DNA of 64,000 bases, from the NCBI RefSeq assembly GCF_041296385.1, contig NC_091015.1:90070004-90134003 (forward strand). The letters run 5' to 3'. Numbering within the stretch: position 1 is the stretch's first letter; every line of letters starts with the position of its first letter. Below are positions 13,960-25,963 of the stretch, in pieces. A program made the position numbers and the translations under genes. The notes beneath the pieces were generated by a model. That model was not told the DNA's origin and did not search any database. It was given only the letters and a program-made list of their open reading frames with translations. The stretch is from Aphelocoma coerulescens (Eukaryota > Chordata > Aves > Passeriformes > Corvidae).

Positions 13960-14110
13960 AGGGATTTGTGCCAAGTTGTGTAACCTTTCCGTGGCACAGT
14001 TTCCCTGCCTTTGAAGTGTGCCTAGACACCTACCTGTATGTAGATGTAATGAAAATTCATGTGTCAGAAGCACTCTGAGATGAAAGGTGCTGTATGAGTG
14101 CAAAGTACTC
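13960..14110 (+). mobile_element. Ancient MIR/L3-like interspersed repeat relic
   Basis: The order of motifs matches the shared 3' architecture of old amniote MIR/CORE-SINE and L3 elements: a 'TTGTGTAACCTTTCCGTGGC' and 'ACAGTTTCCCTGCCT' step, then 'CTACCTGTA', then 'AGCACTCTGAGATGAAAGG' and 'GCTGTATGAGTGCAAAGTA'. Copies of this age predate birds and are often near-fixed across amniotes. I cannot distinguish MIR from L3 by eye, and the boundaries are approximate. Confidence 0.65.
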
Positions 14111-17100
14111 CTGTTATTGATGTTGTAAGAGGTCAGGGACTCGTTTAAATGGTGTAGGACTTTAGTACCATATAAACAAGAAAGCTAACAAGGTCCTATA
14201 ATTGGTGTACAACATGACTGTATGTTATTACCACAACCGCATTACTAATAGGGTATGCTGATGGAAATGTCCTGTTTATTTTAAATGAATGTGAACCACA
14301 CAGCATTTTAAATTAAATTTAGATGAAATTATGTTGAAGAAGGAAACATGTACAGAGTAAACTATCAACAGAAGTTATTTTGTTGTTATTGTTTTCCATG
14401 GCATTATTTTGAAGTAGTTTCTCTTGCAGAACTGACAAGCCAAAAAAGGAAATAGCTAGGAATGACCACTGAAATACATCCAGCTTTCCTGTTTAGCGTG
14501 AGCAAATCCAAGTGAGACCCTCTATGAAGGATTGAAAACCAAACCACATACACCAGAAGTAGTAATTTTCAGAGTTTATACTTCAGCACTGTCTCCAGAG
14601 ACTTTTCTGTAAGCAGCGCAGCTTTACTTCCCTATGTATGCCAGCCTGAGCCCTCCAGCCCTAGCTCCTAAGTGGTCATCTGTCAAGCACTGGAGGTTTT
14701 CACACCAGTGCTAGATGGGCTCTAGACCATGTGGACAACTCTTGAGACTACCCTAGAGGTTAATTAGGCTTATCTGTCTGTGTTAGTGCAGCGGGCGTTA
14801 GACCCCAGGCGCTGCATTCACCACTCGCACAGAGCATTTGCTGGCATTTCACAGCAAGCAGTGCATGCTGAGATCTGGGAAGAAGTCAAAGATCTCATAA
14901 ACCATTGCAGATAAAAGCCAAATCTCAACAAAGCGCTAATGTTCTTAAAGCTGACAAAGACTTACTCCTGGCAGCTAAACCAATATGTATTTGCATTTTA
15001 TAGCATGCAAGGTACAAAATAAACAGGTTATGAAGAGCACTGGGGCTATCACTACTGGAGATTTCACATGGTACTAGAAATTATGAGAATGAACCTACTA
15101 ATGAGGTGTCCATTCCCTGCAGTGCTCCATGTTGCCATAGTGTAAAATACATAATCTTGAGCTAGGACTTGTTTAGCTTCATTTGTCAGAACCTTCCCTT
15201 TTTTTATCTTGCTCTCTCCTTCCTTCACAAAACCATCCAGTTCCCTGCCTCCCATCTCCCATGGCTGTGTCAGCTTGGCTCTAAGGACCTCTCTGGACTT
15301 TCTTATGCTTCACTGTTAAGAACTGGCAGGTTTTGTACTTGATGATAACCATTCAGCATGTCTGAAGGAGTTTGCTATCTATAGAGCTGTAGAGATAGCT
15401 TATTTTCAGGACAGGTTGGAAGGAGGGAGGGAAAAGCAACTCCATGCAGCCACTTTTTAATGAAGTATTTTAATTAATCTCAAAACTGTAAATTCAGATA
15501 ATTGTTGCCCACCAGGTTGCTGGAGAATAAAACTTTGAGGTCTGTGGGATGGAAACAATTCTCTCTACCAGAAGATTAACTCATGCAGTGGGAGACAAGG
15601 CTCATTTAGAGCTTTGCCAAGCAGTCCCAGTTCCCAGTCTCTAGGCTGGAGGGCCCTCTCTGGAGATAACTCCAGACATAATATCATTAGATATCCACTG
15701 AAAAAGGTTCTATGGGTAACCAAATACTTCTCATGCTTATTTCAGAGATAAGGCTTCTCCTCCCTATGCCAGTGAAAATCTGGAAGACTGACAGCATCAG
15801 GAATTGAAATCAGGAGTTGAAAATACTCCAAGCCTAATTTTAAAACATGGGTTCAAAACTGAAATTTGAAAGGGTTTTGAACCCTTGTATTCTGTATCAT
15901 GTTGAGAAATCCCCGAAGTAAAACTTTAGGTTGTGAACTGACCATTTGATTTGTTTCGGGGCTTTTCTTGTTTATTTCTTTTGGCTGCCTTTTTCTAAAA
16001 CCAAGAAAGCTGATTTCTCTTTACATTTGCTTTGGTCTGAGCTGATTGCTTTTTAATCATTGCTCATTTTGCTGCTGCCTGAAGAACTTGGTTGTATACA
16101 AAGGCTTATATGACAGGGCCAATCTTATGACTGAAGATAAGTGTCTTTTTATATGCAAAGAAGGCATACACTCAAGGCTCCAGCTCTGAAAGTGCAGTTC
16201 CTATCTTGATCCTAGAAAAGACATTTCTCTGTCTTTGTGTGAGTTTCATCAGTTCTAAAATAGTGATGTGTTTCACAAGGCAGTTACAAAGTATATTCCT
16301 TCATATTTGTAAAACATGGATGTAAGTTGCTGTATAAATAGAAAATTTAAATATATCTGCCAGCTCATGCAGAAAATTCCATGCATAAAACTGAGCAATT
16401 CCAAACAGACTTTGCTTTGCAGCTACTTTGAGAAATCTGTGATGTTTTTAAATAGCAGATATTACTGCTGAGCTCGTCCTGCTTAAATGACATATCAGAA
16501 AATGTGTTTCTTAGAAAAATACATGAAATTTGTAACTATCTTAGATTTTAACAAGCTAATTTAATCAGCTATTGATACCTCATGCTCTTTGTACTTGGAA
16601 ACCTGTGAATTTTGGGGTGAGGGAAACAGGAATGTTAATATGCAATTAGATCATCAGATTGCACTTCTTTCTGCTTGCTCGATTTTCTACTGACATGATA
16701 TTGCTGTAGCTATGGTTTTAGACACCACCACTGTCTCTTGAGATAACTATTAGATAGAGAATTAAAAAAGAACCAGCATAAGAGATGTGAATGACCAGTG
16801 CACTTCAGTGTCCGAAAGAGCAAAGCTCTGCAGTTCTCCCATCTTCTGTCTCCTCTACAGTATCACCTCTCTTTCAGATTTTCCACAGAACTTCACTACC
16901 TTGCTATGAAGTTTTTCTACATGTGCAGTTTTTTTCTTGATGAGTTCCCTCCTGATGTAATGTAGAATAAAAGAGCCTGCATGAAACATTAACTAAGAAT
17001 AATTCCAGGTGTAAATATTCATTTTGTTCCAAAGAGGGCTGAAGTAGAGCATTGTTATTTGCAAAGGCACAGTTGATTTCCACAGCTTTTGCAAGAGCAT

Positions 17101-20100
17101 TCTAAAAAAGGACAAAGGAAAAATACTGGAGAGTAAGGAGCAGGTTGTTGAAAAATAAGTGCACAAGGGTGTGAAATCTCTCAAGTACCATTTTAATTAT
17201 TTTACCAAAGATGATGCAAAAAATTCACTGTTCCTGTTTTGGCTGGAGTGCTACTGTTGAAGAAAGGGTGGTCACTGTTGCCCAACAAGTCCAGTTTGCT
17301 TTACTGATGTAGTGGTTCAGCAAGAGTTCAGCTTTTAGTGTGGGAAGTGAATAAACTGCAAGGCACTACTTATTTTCAAGTGTTTTGCTTCACATAGTGT
17401 TTCTGCATTGTTAAGGCAGTTTTTTCCAACCCTTTTCAATTTTGACAGCCCAGAAAATTTTCAGTGGAGTGCAGAGAAAATTCACATGCATAGGAGCTGG
17501 AGAGCCTACATGGTTTTATATTTCTTCATTACCTGTTTCCAACTCCTTGTAAACATTCCCTGAGGTACAGGGTTCTGTGGGGCTGAAATCTCACCAAACC
17601 AAAGCATGTGTGTGCTAGTCTGTTTGCTGACAAGTACATTTGAAAGGCTTTTGACTGGGAGATGGTCTGTCTTCTGGCCTTCTTACCTATGTTTTGTATT
17701 TGAATTAGTGAATGAAGTCAAATGCAGGCTGCACCTGAACTTTAATGTGCTGTCATGGGTTTTGCCTGTGCTGGCTGAAGAATGCGGTAGTGCCTGCCAG
17801 CTGGGACTGATTTTTTTCCTTCATCAAGTCCAATGTGCAGCCTGTGTAGGTATAAGGGGTGCAACCACATCACCCAGTGTTCTTCCATTGTTTTTTAAAA
17901 GATGGTGTTTGACATCTACTTTCCTGAAAATGCAGGTTTTATATCTCGATTTTATTTGGCTCTTTTTCCTGTTTGCTTCCTACTCACACCTCCTTCCTTC
18001 TGCTGCATACCAGTGACCAATACCTTATTTTTGTAACCTCTGTGTTAGTATACAGTAGCTGCTATTCCTGTAGCCATAGATAGCTAAGGTGAGGTAGCCT
18101 CTGATCCACCTCTGGCAGCTTCTCTCCTCAAGGCAAAGGCTTTCCTTGCCACAGCATACCAATGTGCTCCTAGAACTTGGCAGCCTTTGATCTCAAATCT
18201 GCTGTCCTGCAGATGGAAGACAGATTCTTGAACAAGTCCATCATTGCCATTTCCTCTGTCAGCATCTTAGCAATTAAAAAACCTTTAGGCCATTTGAAAA
18301 GAAAATGAATTGTTAGCAGTATCACAGGGTGGGACGACACTTCACATTTTTGGTTCTGTTGAGAGGGGAAAAAATGTCAGTTACGCAAGAGGAAAGATTA
18401 TAGAAGTGAAGCATTTATAGCTTGGATGGAAAAGGGAGTTTGATAACCATCTGCAGTTGTATGAACTGTGCTGTGGTCATGAAGGAGAGGAAAGAGGAAA
18501 TGAGGTTACCTAGGTCACTGCTGTGGAGAAGAATGTGGCAGGAGCGGTGAGAAAGATTGGGGTGGTAAACAGAGTTTAAACTGAAAAGATTTCCAGATGA
18601 TTTTCCAATTAAAAAGCAGAAGTTTTTCCCTCTCACACTTTACTTCCTTCTACATGTGGCACAGAGAGTGCTGACCTTTAGACAACATTAGGTGGTGATC
18701 ACTGTAAAGTGCTGTACATGATGGGTCAAACCTGAAGACCACATTTTCTGGTGAGGGAGACAACCAGTTTGAGAACCTCATCCTCCTCTAAGACATTCAG
18801 TGCATTCTAGAAGGGCATTGTAGTTACAGGCTCTTACTAAGGTAAAGTGTAAAAAACCTGCCAGTAAGAGGTGAGGAATTTCTTTTATTAATAATTGGTG
18901 GTCATAATACAGTTTTCTCACAGCACCCTGTTTTTCACATGCTGCCTCCCAGATTCAGCATACAGAAAGCACTTGCTAGGGAGAGAAACCAGAGCTACCT
19001 AGCTAGTGGAAGTATTGACTGTGAATCCTTGTCTTGTTCCTTTTAGAAGCATTCCCTGGAGGCAGCATGCCCTTTGCTACCCAGGTGAGCAATACACTGT
19101 GTTAGGGTCTCCGTGGCAGGGCTGAGGGGAAAACATCCAAGCAAAACAAGCATATTGAAATGCAGGAGCCTTTCCAGTATGAGAGAAGCAGAGTGTTGAG
19201 ATGTCCTCAGTGTGGAAGTAAGGGAGATATTAACTCTGCTTTTTCGCTGGAGGCTTGCTGAGTTTTTTAAAGGCATAAACTGCCGGGAGACAAGACTTGG
19301 CAAGCACAGGGGAGGTTTCAGTCCTGTGGTCCCATATGCTATATGTCCACAGCCCTGCAGCCTTTCTTGACCTTTCTCAGTTACCCTTTCTTACTGTCTT
19401 CCCAGTTCAGTTCTTTGGGTTCTTTGGTTGGTTGTCCCATGGGTGCTGGAGTGTATTAGTTATACAGACATCTCTGTGGCTTTGTTCCCAGACTGGGGCC
19501 GCAGTGCAGCACCTCTCCCTAATTGCTACCAGGGAGCCCATCCATGTTGCCCTCATCCTGTTACTGGCTTGGGTAATTTATTCCATCATTCCATCCCCCT
19601 TCCTCCTCCACTGTGTCATTTTGGATATGACTTTGAACATTAGAATTATTTGCAACCTACTCAGCCCAAGAGGCCATCTAAGAAGATGGGGTCACACCAG
19701 CCACCAACTCTGCCCAACGGAAGTGAAAATGCCAGGTGACTTGACATCTCTGGTCATTTTTCTCTGCACTTCAGCAGCACATAACAACTGGTAATGCAGG
19801 CCTCCAAATTTAGTGCGACAGCACTGTCAGCTTCCCCTGTAGTTATGTTGGGTCATAACAATTTTGCAATCTTAAGCATTCACTTTAAAAGAGGAAGAAA
19901 ATCCAAACCACACAACATTTTTCAGCTTATTAAAGCACCAAAGGCAGTCATTCGCTGAAAGCTTTTTTTGTCACAGGTAAACATGTTTTTCACATGCTGC
20001 TTTAAGACACACATGCTCATGCATATGTATGAGGTGTGTTGTGAGCAGGAGACTGCCTTTGTAGGAGAATTATACACTGAGTGGTGCTAAAGTACTGTGT

Positions 20101-23100
20101 TGCTTACTACTGACTTACATCCAAGACTGTAAGGTCAAGGAAATAAGGAGATGGGCTGTAACTGCACATGTACCTGAGGTGTTGCTTATAGTTTGAGCCA
20201 TCTCTGGTTACATGTTGCATGTGCAAATGCTGTTTTGTTTTTGAATCAATGGTTTTGTACATGGATTTTATCTTTCCAAAATGTGACCTTGGGAGCACTC
20301 CTGATCACTGCACCACTGTTCTTTATATACTTGTGGGCAGTCATTTTGCTTCAGAGTGTTTTATTTCAAAGCATGAAAGCATGACGACCTTTCAGCGTTC
20401 ACAGTCCTGTTCTTATATGAGCTTTCTGAGATGCAGTCAACGGTCTGCTGGTTAGGACATGCTCCAGCATTGTAATAGTCTTGGGAAGAGCTTTCATCAG
20501 CAGTGCCTTCTGGATCTAATATATAAGTAGTTTGGGATTTTTCTGTTAATACAGTGCAGAGACCAGTGTTTCTGTCTTTAAATAAATTCATGATAAATCA
20601 CAGCAGGTATCCTGCTTGACATTTTCTTAGTCTAGGCTTGACCTGTTGGTGAGCTTTGAGTCGCTGTCCAGAAAAGGCCAGTGTCATTGTGGGCTAGCTT
20701 TTCCAAATCACAGCATGCCATTTTTGTCAGCTGCAAGCTCCTACCACTTTGTGGGTGGTTGCATCACTGAGGAGAAAATAGCTAACGAAGGCACAATCAT
20801 TGCCTCGGGACTTTGTCAAGGAAACCTCATGTGAAGTTACATACTTGTGACTTTGAGCTCCAGGGGTTTGGTTATGCTTGCAGTAATCTGCAGATGTGGG
20901 GTGTGCTGTATTCTGTGTGCATCCAGAGATTGAAAGAGGAAATGAGTGCTAAGAAAGAGAGGTTTAGATCAAGAGGGAAGCTGTCTGAAAGAGAAAAGCC
21001 TGACATCTTTAGCTTCAGAAATATCAGCACATCCCAGAAGTCCTGGGTCATGAAAGCTTTTCACTGCATTGGAAGGGCTGAAATGCTCCAGTCAAAGTGA
21101 CTGTGGGGCCATAATTTCATCACTAATATCTTGCTGAATAGCAAACTAGAAACTTTTCCCTCTGTCCTTCTGCTGGAAGTCTAAGGCAGACAAAGGAGGC
21201 ATGCCAGTGCAAGTTTAGCTTAATGAGAAGACCATCAGGCTCTATATGACCAGCACTGAGAAGAATGTCAAATCAATACTTGTCCAGCTGGTGATAAAGG
21301 ATAACCTGAGCTTAACTGTAGAAATAAATGGAGGAAAAAATATGACTCACTAATGTCCTTGGCCTTTTTTCATGAACAGAGAATAGTAGCAGCACGTGAA
21401 ACCATTAGATATGAATACAGTCTCTTGAGAGCTCTGAGTATGGAGTGCTATGACAAGAAATAAGCAAATTGGCTGGACAGGGAAGTGGTTTTGTCTGCAT
21501 CCAGAAGAACAAAGAATATTTGAGTTTGTTGGTTTGGTTTTTTTCACTCTTAACGTGCTTATAGCATTAGGGAACCCTAAGCACTGTTCTGCTTTGCAGT
21601 TGACACAGCATGGGGGTGAGGGATGCACAGACAGGTTGGAACAATTACAAGAAGGGATTAGTAGCTGTTTTGCAAGAGGTTACTATTGCAACTTCTGGGA
21701 GTTGGTTTCAAAGGCAGCTGCAAGCATGAATGTCTCTTATTTGCTTTCCATGAAGAATAGTGCCTCTATAGTCTCTTGACATTTAGAATCAAATACCTCT
21801 ACACTTTCCTTCTTTCTGTTTTGGACAGATAAGATTCTATAACCTCAAATCTTCTGTGTATATCCCTTTGTTTTGCAATTCCTTTGTGAAAGAAAGAAAA
21901 CAACCATTGAGAAAGAGAGAAACAGGATATAAAAATAAGGAGCTGCACTCAATTCAATCCTTTTTTTTTCTTCCACTGAATCCCTGTGTGGCAGTGCAGT
22001 GATGCAGCACTATAACCAACAGTCTGGCATCTGCAGCCTGCCAAGCTGAACCCTGAAGGATCAAGCATCATCAATCTCATCTTTTATTGTCTGGTTTTGG
22101 CTCTTTGTTTATACATATTTATTTAAAACTGGGGATTTTTTAGTTTCAGCCCTTGGCTGGGACCTCCTATGCCCTGCTGTAGTTGGTGGCCCTGGACAGC
22201 TCCTGTCCCTTTACCTTGTCATCCTGTCCCCTATTTACTGCCCTTTTTTTAGTCCACAGTAGCCTGTAAGCTTCAAATACCTGCTTCTCTTCTGTCTCCT
22301 CTGCTTTTCCTTTTCTGTGCCTGTCCACAGGCTGCCTCCAAGGCACATCCCATTGCTGTTTGCAGACAAGCAGCCCACAGTTAGTATGGCAGCAAGGTGC
22401 CCACTGCCTGCCCCCAACAGATTCCTTCCTTGCAAACAAGAGGCCTGGTTCAGCAAAAGAAATGCTTAGTTAGAACTCTTTTTTATGTTTGTGGGCTTTA
22501 AATATAGGCCTCACTTAAGCTCATGTACAGGTATTTATCTCATATGAGGCAGCCAGACTTCAAATGAAGAATGTGACCTTTGTAAAGCTGCAAGGCTTTT
22601 ATCTAGCAGAGGGTCCATGCTTGCCTCTTCTCCTGCACACATGCAGTTGTGGTACCAGGCAACATGCTACCCAGCTGTATGTGTTCCTCCTTTGACATCC
22701 CACCATGTCGGAGCCAGGTCCATCTGGTTCAGATACTTTTGCTCTAGGACTGGCATGTCACCGTGCTGCCGAGGCATGGCTGTGACTACTTCACCACTTG
22801 ACCTGTGGCTCCCTCTCGTCCGCACCCAGGTGGCTTGTTTTGAATTCCTGCTCAGCACGATGCCATGTAGGAGAAGCAGTGACATTTTTGTCCCTGTATG
22901 CTGGTGTCTGATGGCACATGATAAATGCCTGGTGTCCTCACTGGTGGCTTTTTTAAAAGACCTTGCAAACAAAGGTCAGGGTGATTATTCTCACTAAGTC
23001 TTAAAGCCAGTTTCTGGATCACAGATGAGAATAGCATTGCCTGCATTTCCCACATACCTGTTCATCCTGCTGTTAGGTCTCATTGCTGTGGCTGACCAGG

Positions 23101-24024
23101 AATGTTTTCTTACCTGCATGGCCAGAGATAAAGATGTTGGAGTGCTGCAAGAATCTGATCTCAACAAAGTCCCTTTTGGATCAGAGAGCACTTCTGCTTT
23201 TTGGTGTATTCTTTCAAAGACAATCCTTTGAGGAAACCTGGGAGAAGCATGTCAGACTCAGTCAGTAGTACATGGGCATGAATATAATGTGCAGAGAGGT
23301 CCAGGTGTTGTGAAGATGCTCACTGTAGGCTTCAGACAGAAACGTTCCCATTGTGAATCTGTGCATCACTTGAGGGACTCTGATGTTTGTGACCATTTTT
23401 AACATTATAAATATTTTTTAAATGCTATATATAATTTGTCTTCAGACATTTTCAGGTCATAACTAAAATACTAGGCTTGTTCCAAATTAGAGATGGATGG
23501 CATGAATAGCACAGTGTGAGTCAGACCCATCACATGTTCTAAATTAAACTTGTGCTGAGCCAACATTGATCTTAAGCCTCTTTCTGAAAATCTCCCTATC
23601 TTACAGAAATTGCTGATCATGTTTCTAAAGAGGTTGATAATGAAGAAAAACTAAAGCAGAAGCATGGAGGACAATTGTATGATGGGAGGACTTAAAACAT
23701 GCAACTAGGAGAAAGTATTCTGAATAAACAAGTTAGTGAAATAACAGCTTCAGTAGCAGATGGGTTTTGGCTTGCCTAGCACTGTTAAGAGTTCAAATTG
23801 CAAACCTCTAATGTTGCTGGAGCAGGGTTGTCTCCTAATGAATACAGATAGGTGTTTCCCTACCTAGGCATTGCAAGCTGCCTGAATTATAACCACAAAG
23901 GGCTCCTGTTTTCTTGGGGGGGAAAGAAGAGTTATGAGGGTAACATAAAGATCAGAAGATTGGAGGTCTTGGAGGATTTATCTGATGACCTGTTCCCCAG
24001 TAGAGGTAAGACATGCTTTAAGTG

Positions 24025-24320
24025 AAATTTCGCCTGGGATACTTTGCACAGTTCTGGTCATACATACTTAAGGCAGGTCAGTTCAACCTGGTTCAAAAGA
24101 TTAGGCAAAAGAAACCCCAGCTATTAATTTCTCCTTGTGTTTTTCATCATCTTATCTGAGAAGGTAATATGGAAAGGTTTTGGTTTCTGTAGCCCAGCAA
24201 AGAAAGGTAGAGTGTGATTGAGGTGTTTGTCTGTGAGGGAGATGGGATTGTGTTTTCTCATGGGAAGATGGTAGCCTACCTGCAAACAAGAGGAAATTGA
24301 GTAGCAACATATGACTTTGA
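24025..24320 (+). mobile_element. CR1-like LINE fragment, internal part of ORF2 (degenerate)
   Basis: From 24031 the + strand reads RLGYFAQFWSYILKAGQFNL and on to VQKIRQK, matching the conserved L-x-Y-x-x-Q-F-W segment near the end of CR1 reverse-transcriptase ORFs, which is followed by a KKDI-x-x-L-E-x-V-Q-R-R-type stretch. Downstream DNA (about 24190-24290) keeps the order of CR1 strings corresponding to 'AGCCTGGAGAAGAGAAGG' and 'CTTCTCAGTGG', with many substitutions. No full ORF survives. Ends are approximate, and no tail is visible, so this is an old internal relic in ANKH intron 1. Confidence 0.72.
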
Positions 24321-24744
24321 ACAGACAATGAGTGCTTTTAAGCTGGAAATGAGGAAGGCTCCTGGCTACCAGAAGAATGAGACTCTGGAAAGATCAGGGT
24401 CAGGAAAGCTGGCCAACTTGTTTTTAAGATTGCGTTAATGAAAGTAATGCTATTGTAGGTGTACCTGGAGCACCACAAAGGACTGAAGCCTACACCCCTG
24501 CAAGTTGTTTCCATTCCCTTTGTGAAGGGAAAGTAGTAAACTTCTCAATCTGAATAATCTGAATGCTGTGGTTCTAAAATACTTGTTTTTCAGTATTTCT
24601 GCCTTCTTTGAAAGAGGTCATTGCTTACTTGAGACCTTTACAAACCCTGTTCTGTCATAGGAATGATTCCCAAAAACGCAAGGTGTCCCCTCACCCAGGG
24701 ACACAGAGGCAGGGGGCTGCTTCTGAGGGGCTGACATTGCTGCC

Positions 24745-24745
<1 letters not shown>

Positions 24746-24775
<30 letters not shown>
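24746..24775. repeat. (CTG)10 microsatellite in ANKH intron 1
   Basis: Ten uninterrupted CTG units, flanked by CTG-like imperfect units (GCTGCCT before, GCGCTGG after). The minus strand would read a glutamine run in an open frame of about 100 codons, but that frame has no other sign of coding. Confidence 0.95.
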
Positions 24776-24778
<3 letters not shown>

Positions 24779-24822
24779 CTGGTGAACAAACGGAGCTCTG
24801 TTCATTTTCTGCTCTAGCAGAA

Positions 24823-24837
24823 CGAGCAGGGGGCGGG
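24823..24837 (+). promoter_or_regulatory. CTCF-like motif
   Basis: CGAGCAGGGGGCGGG matches the core of the vertebrate CTCF consensus (CCASYAGRKGGCRSY) at nearly every position, including the AGCAGGGGGCG core. It lies 48 bases from the (CTG)10 tract. The match is by eye; occupancy is unknown. Confidence 0.45.
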
Positions 24838-25945
24838 GAATGGGACAGAAGAAGGATGAGCTCGGGGATGGAGGTTGCTCAATTGAATGAGAAAAACATA
24901 ATGAGAGAAGACAATGTATATTCAGGTTCATAAAGAAATTCATTCAATGATACATGTTAAACAAAATTTGGAAGGGTTTGCTAATGCCCTTTTATTGCTG
25001 TTCACAGGACAGCTTATCTGTTCATTTTTCTGTTTTGCGTGCTAATGATAAATCAAAGCTGATCATCTTGTCATTGCCATTGACCCTGATTTAGGACAAT
25101 CTAAAACCATAAAATACCTTCCCTTTTTCTCATTGCTTATGTCTTCTCCCAGCATTCCAAATAGCAAGCTGCAGTTGTGATATGAAAATCCTTTTATAGA
25201 GGGAAGCTTCCAGACTTGACTTGAGCTTCCAGTATTGAGAGCACTGGAAGAGACATGCTTATCTTTTGTTGGCCAATTTGAAAGTCTCAGTCTGTGTATT
25301 TCCATCCATTTGAATTATGTTGCTTTGTCCTTCTGAAAGCAAAGCAGCCATTATTACAGTAATGAGAAAAAAATCTATTACAAGTTTTACAAGACACAGT
25401 GCTTTCAAAAATGTGGCATTTTAGAAGTGTGGGCATTAAATTTGTTGGCCTCTGCATAACTGGGCTACTAAGAAGCCATATTGGTGCTGTTCAAGTAAGT
25501 TAAAAATGGAATTTTAAAATGTTTTTATGATGTCACTAGAGCAGTGCATGCAATAAGGAGAGCAAATGCTGAAACATGAGAGTTTTAATTCTGTGTCTGA
25601 GAGATTCTGCATTTTCATTTGGGTGAGTTGAGGCTGAGGGAAGAGGGACTCTCATTTGACTTGGGGGCTTTGGGATTCTTTTCAGTTTCACCACATACAT
25701 GCGAGTGTTTGAGCACTGATGAAGCACAGTCCAGTTACTCTGCTGGCAGCAAATGGAAGCAAAAGACCATGAGATGTGTCCTGCCTGCTCTGACCTGTGG
25801 CCATCATCGGGCCCTACTCCTTCTTCAGCCCTGCTGAGGAGGGGTGGCCAGGAAGAGGGGTAGGCAAAAGGTTTGTCTCAGTCTGTCACTGCTGTATGTG
25901 CAAAGAAGTGAATCCTCTGGCCTTTATGAAGTCTCTTACGTTGAC

Positions 25946-25963
25946 TTTTTTTTTTTTTTTTTT
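25946..25963. repeat. Poly(T) tract (T18)
   Basis: Eighteen consecutive T in intron 1. No adjoining element recognised. Confidence 0.85.

Larger units (their letters stand above)
9971..24024. other. Intron 1 block without recognised gene
   Basis: AT-moderate unique DNA containing the AAAT and T19 tracts and the MIR/L3-like relic. Open frames at 13201-13662, 17606-18016 and 19297-19794 were examined and show no known domain. Nothing else can be supported here. Confidence 0.6.

Noticed and set aside
17606..18016. 136-codon + strand frame with Cys- and Phe-rich translation
   Set aside because: It has an ATG but weak codon character and no family; most likely a chance frame in T-rich DNA.
19297..19794. 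165-codon hydrophobic + strand frame in intron 1
   Set aside because: It opens with TTG rather than ATG, has no recognisable domain and no flanking splice or promoter context. Length is within chance for this much DNA.
24638..24943. Minus-strand frame with a run of glutamines
   Set aside because: The glutamine run is simply the antisense reading of the (CTG)10 microsatellite; the flanking residues are low in information.
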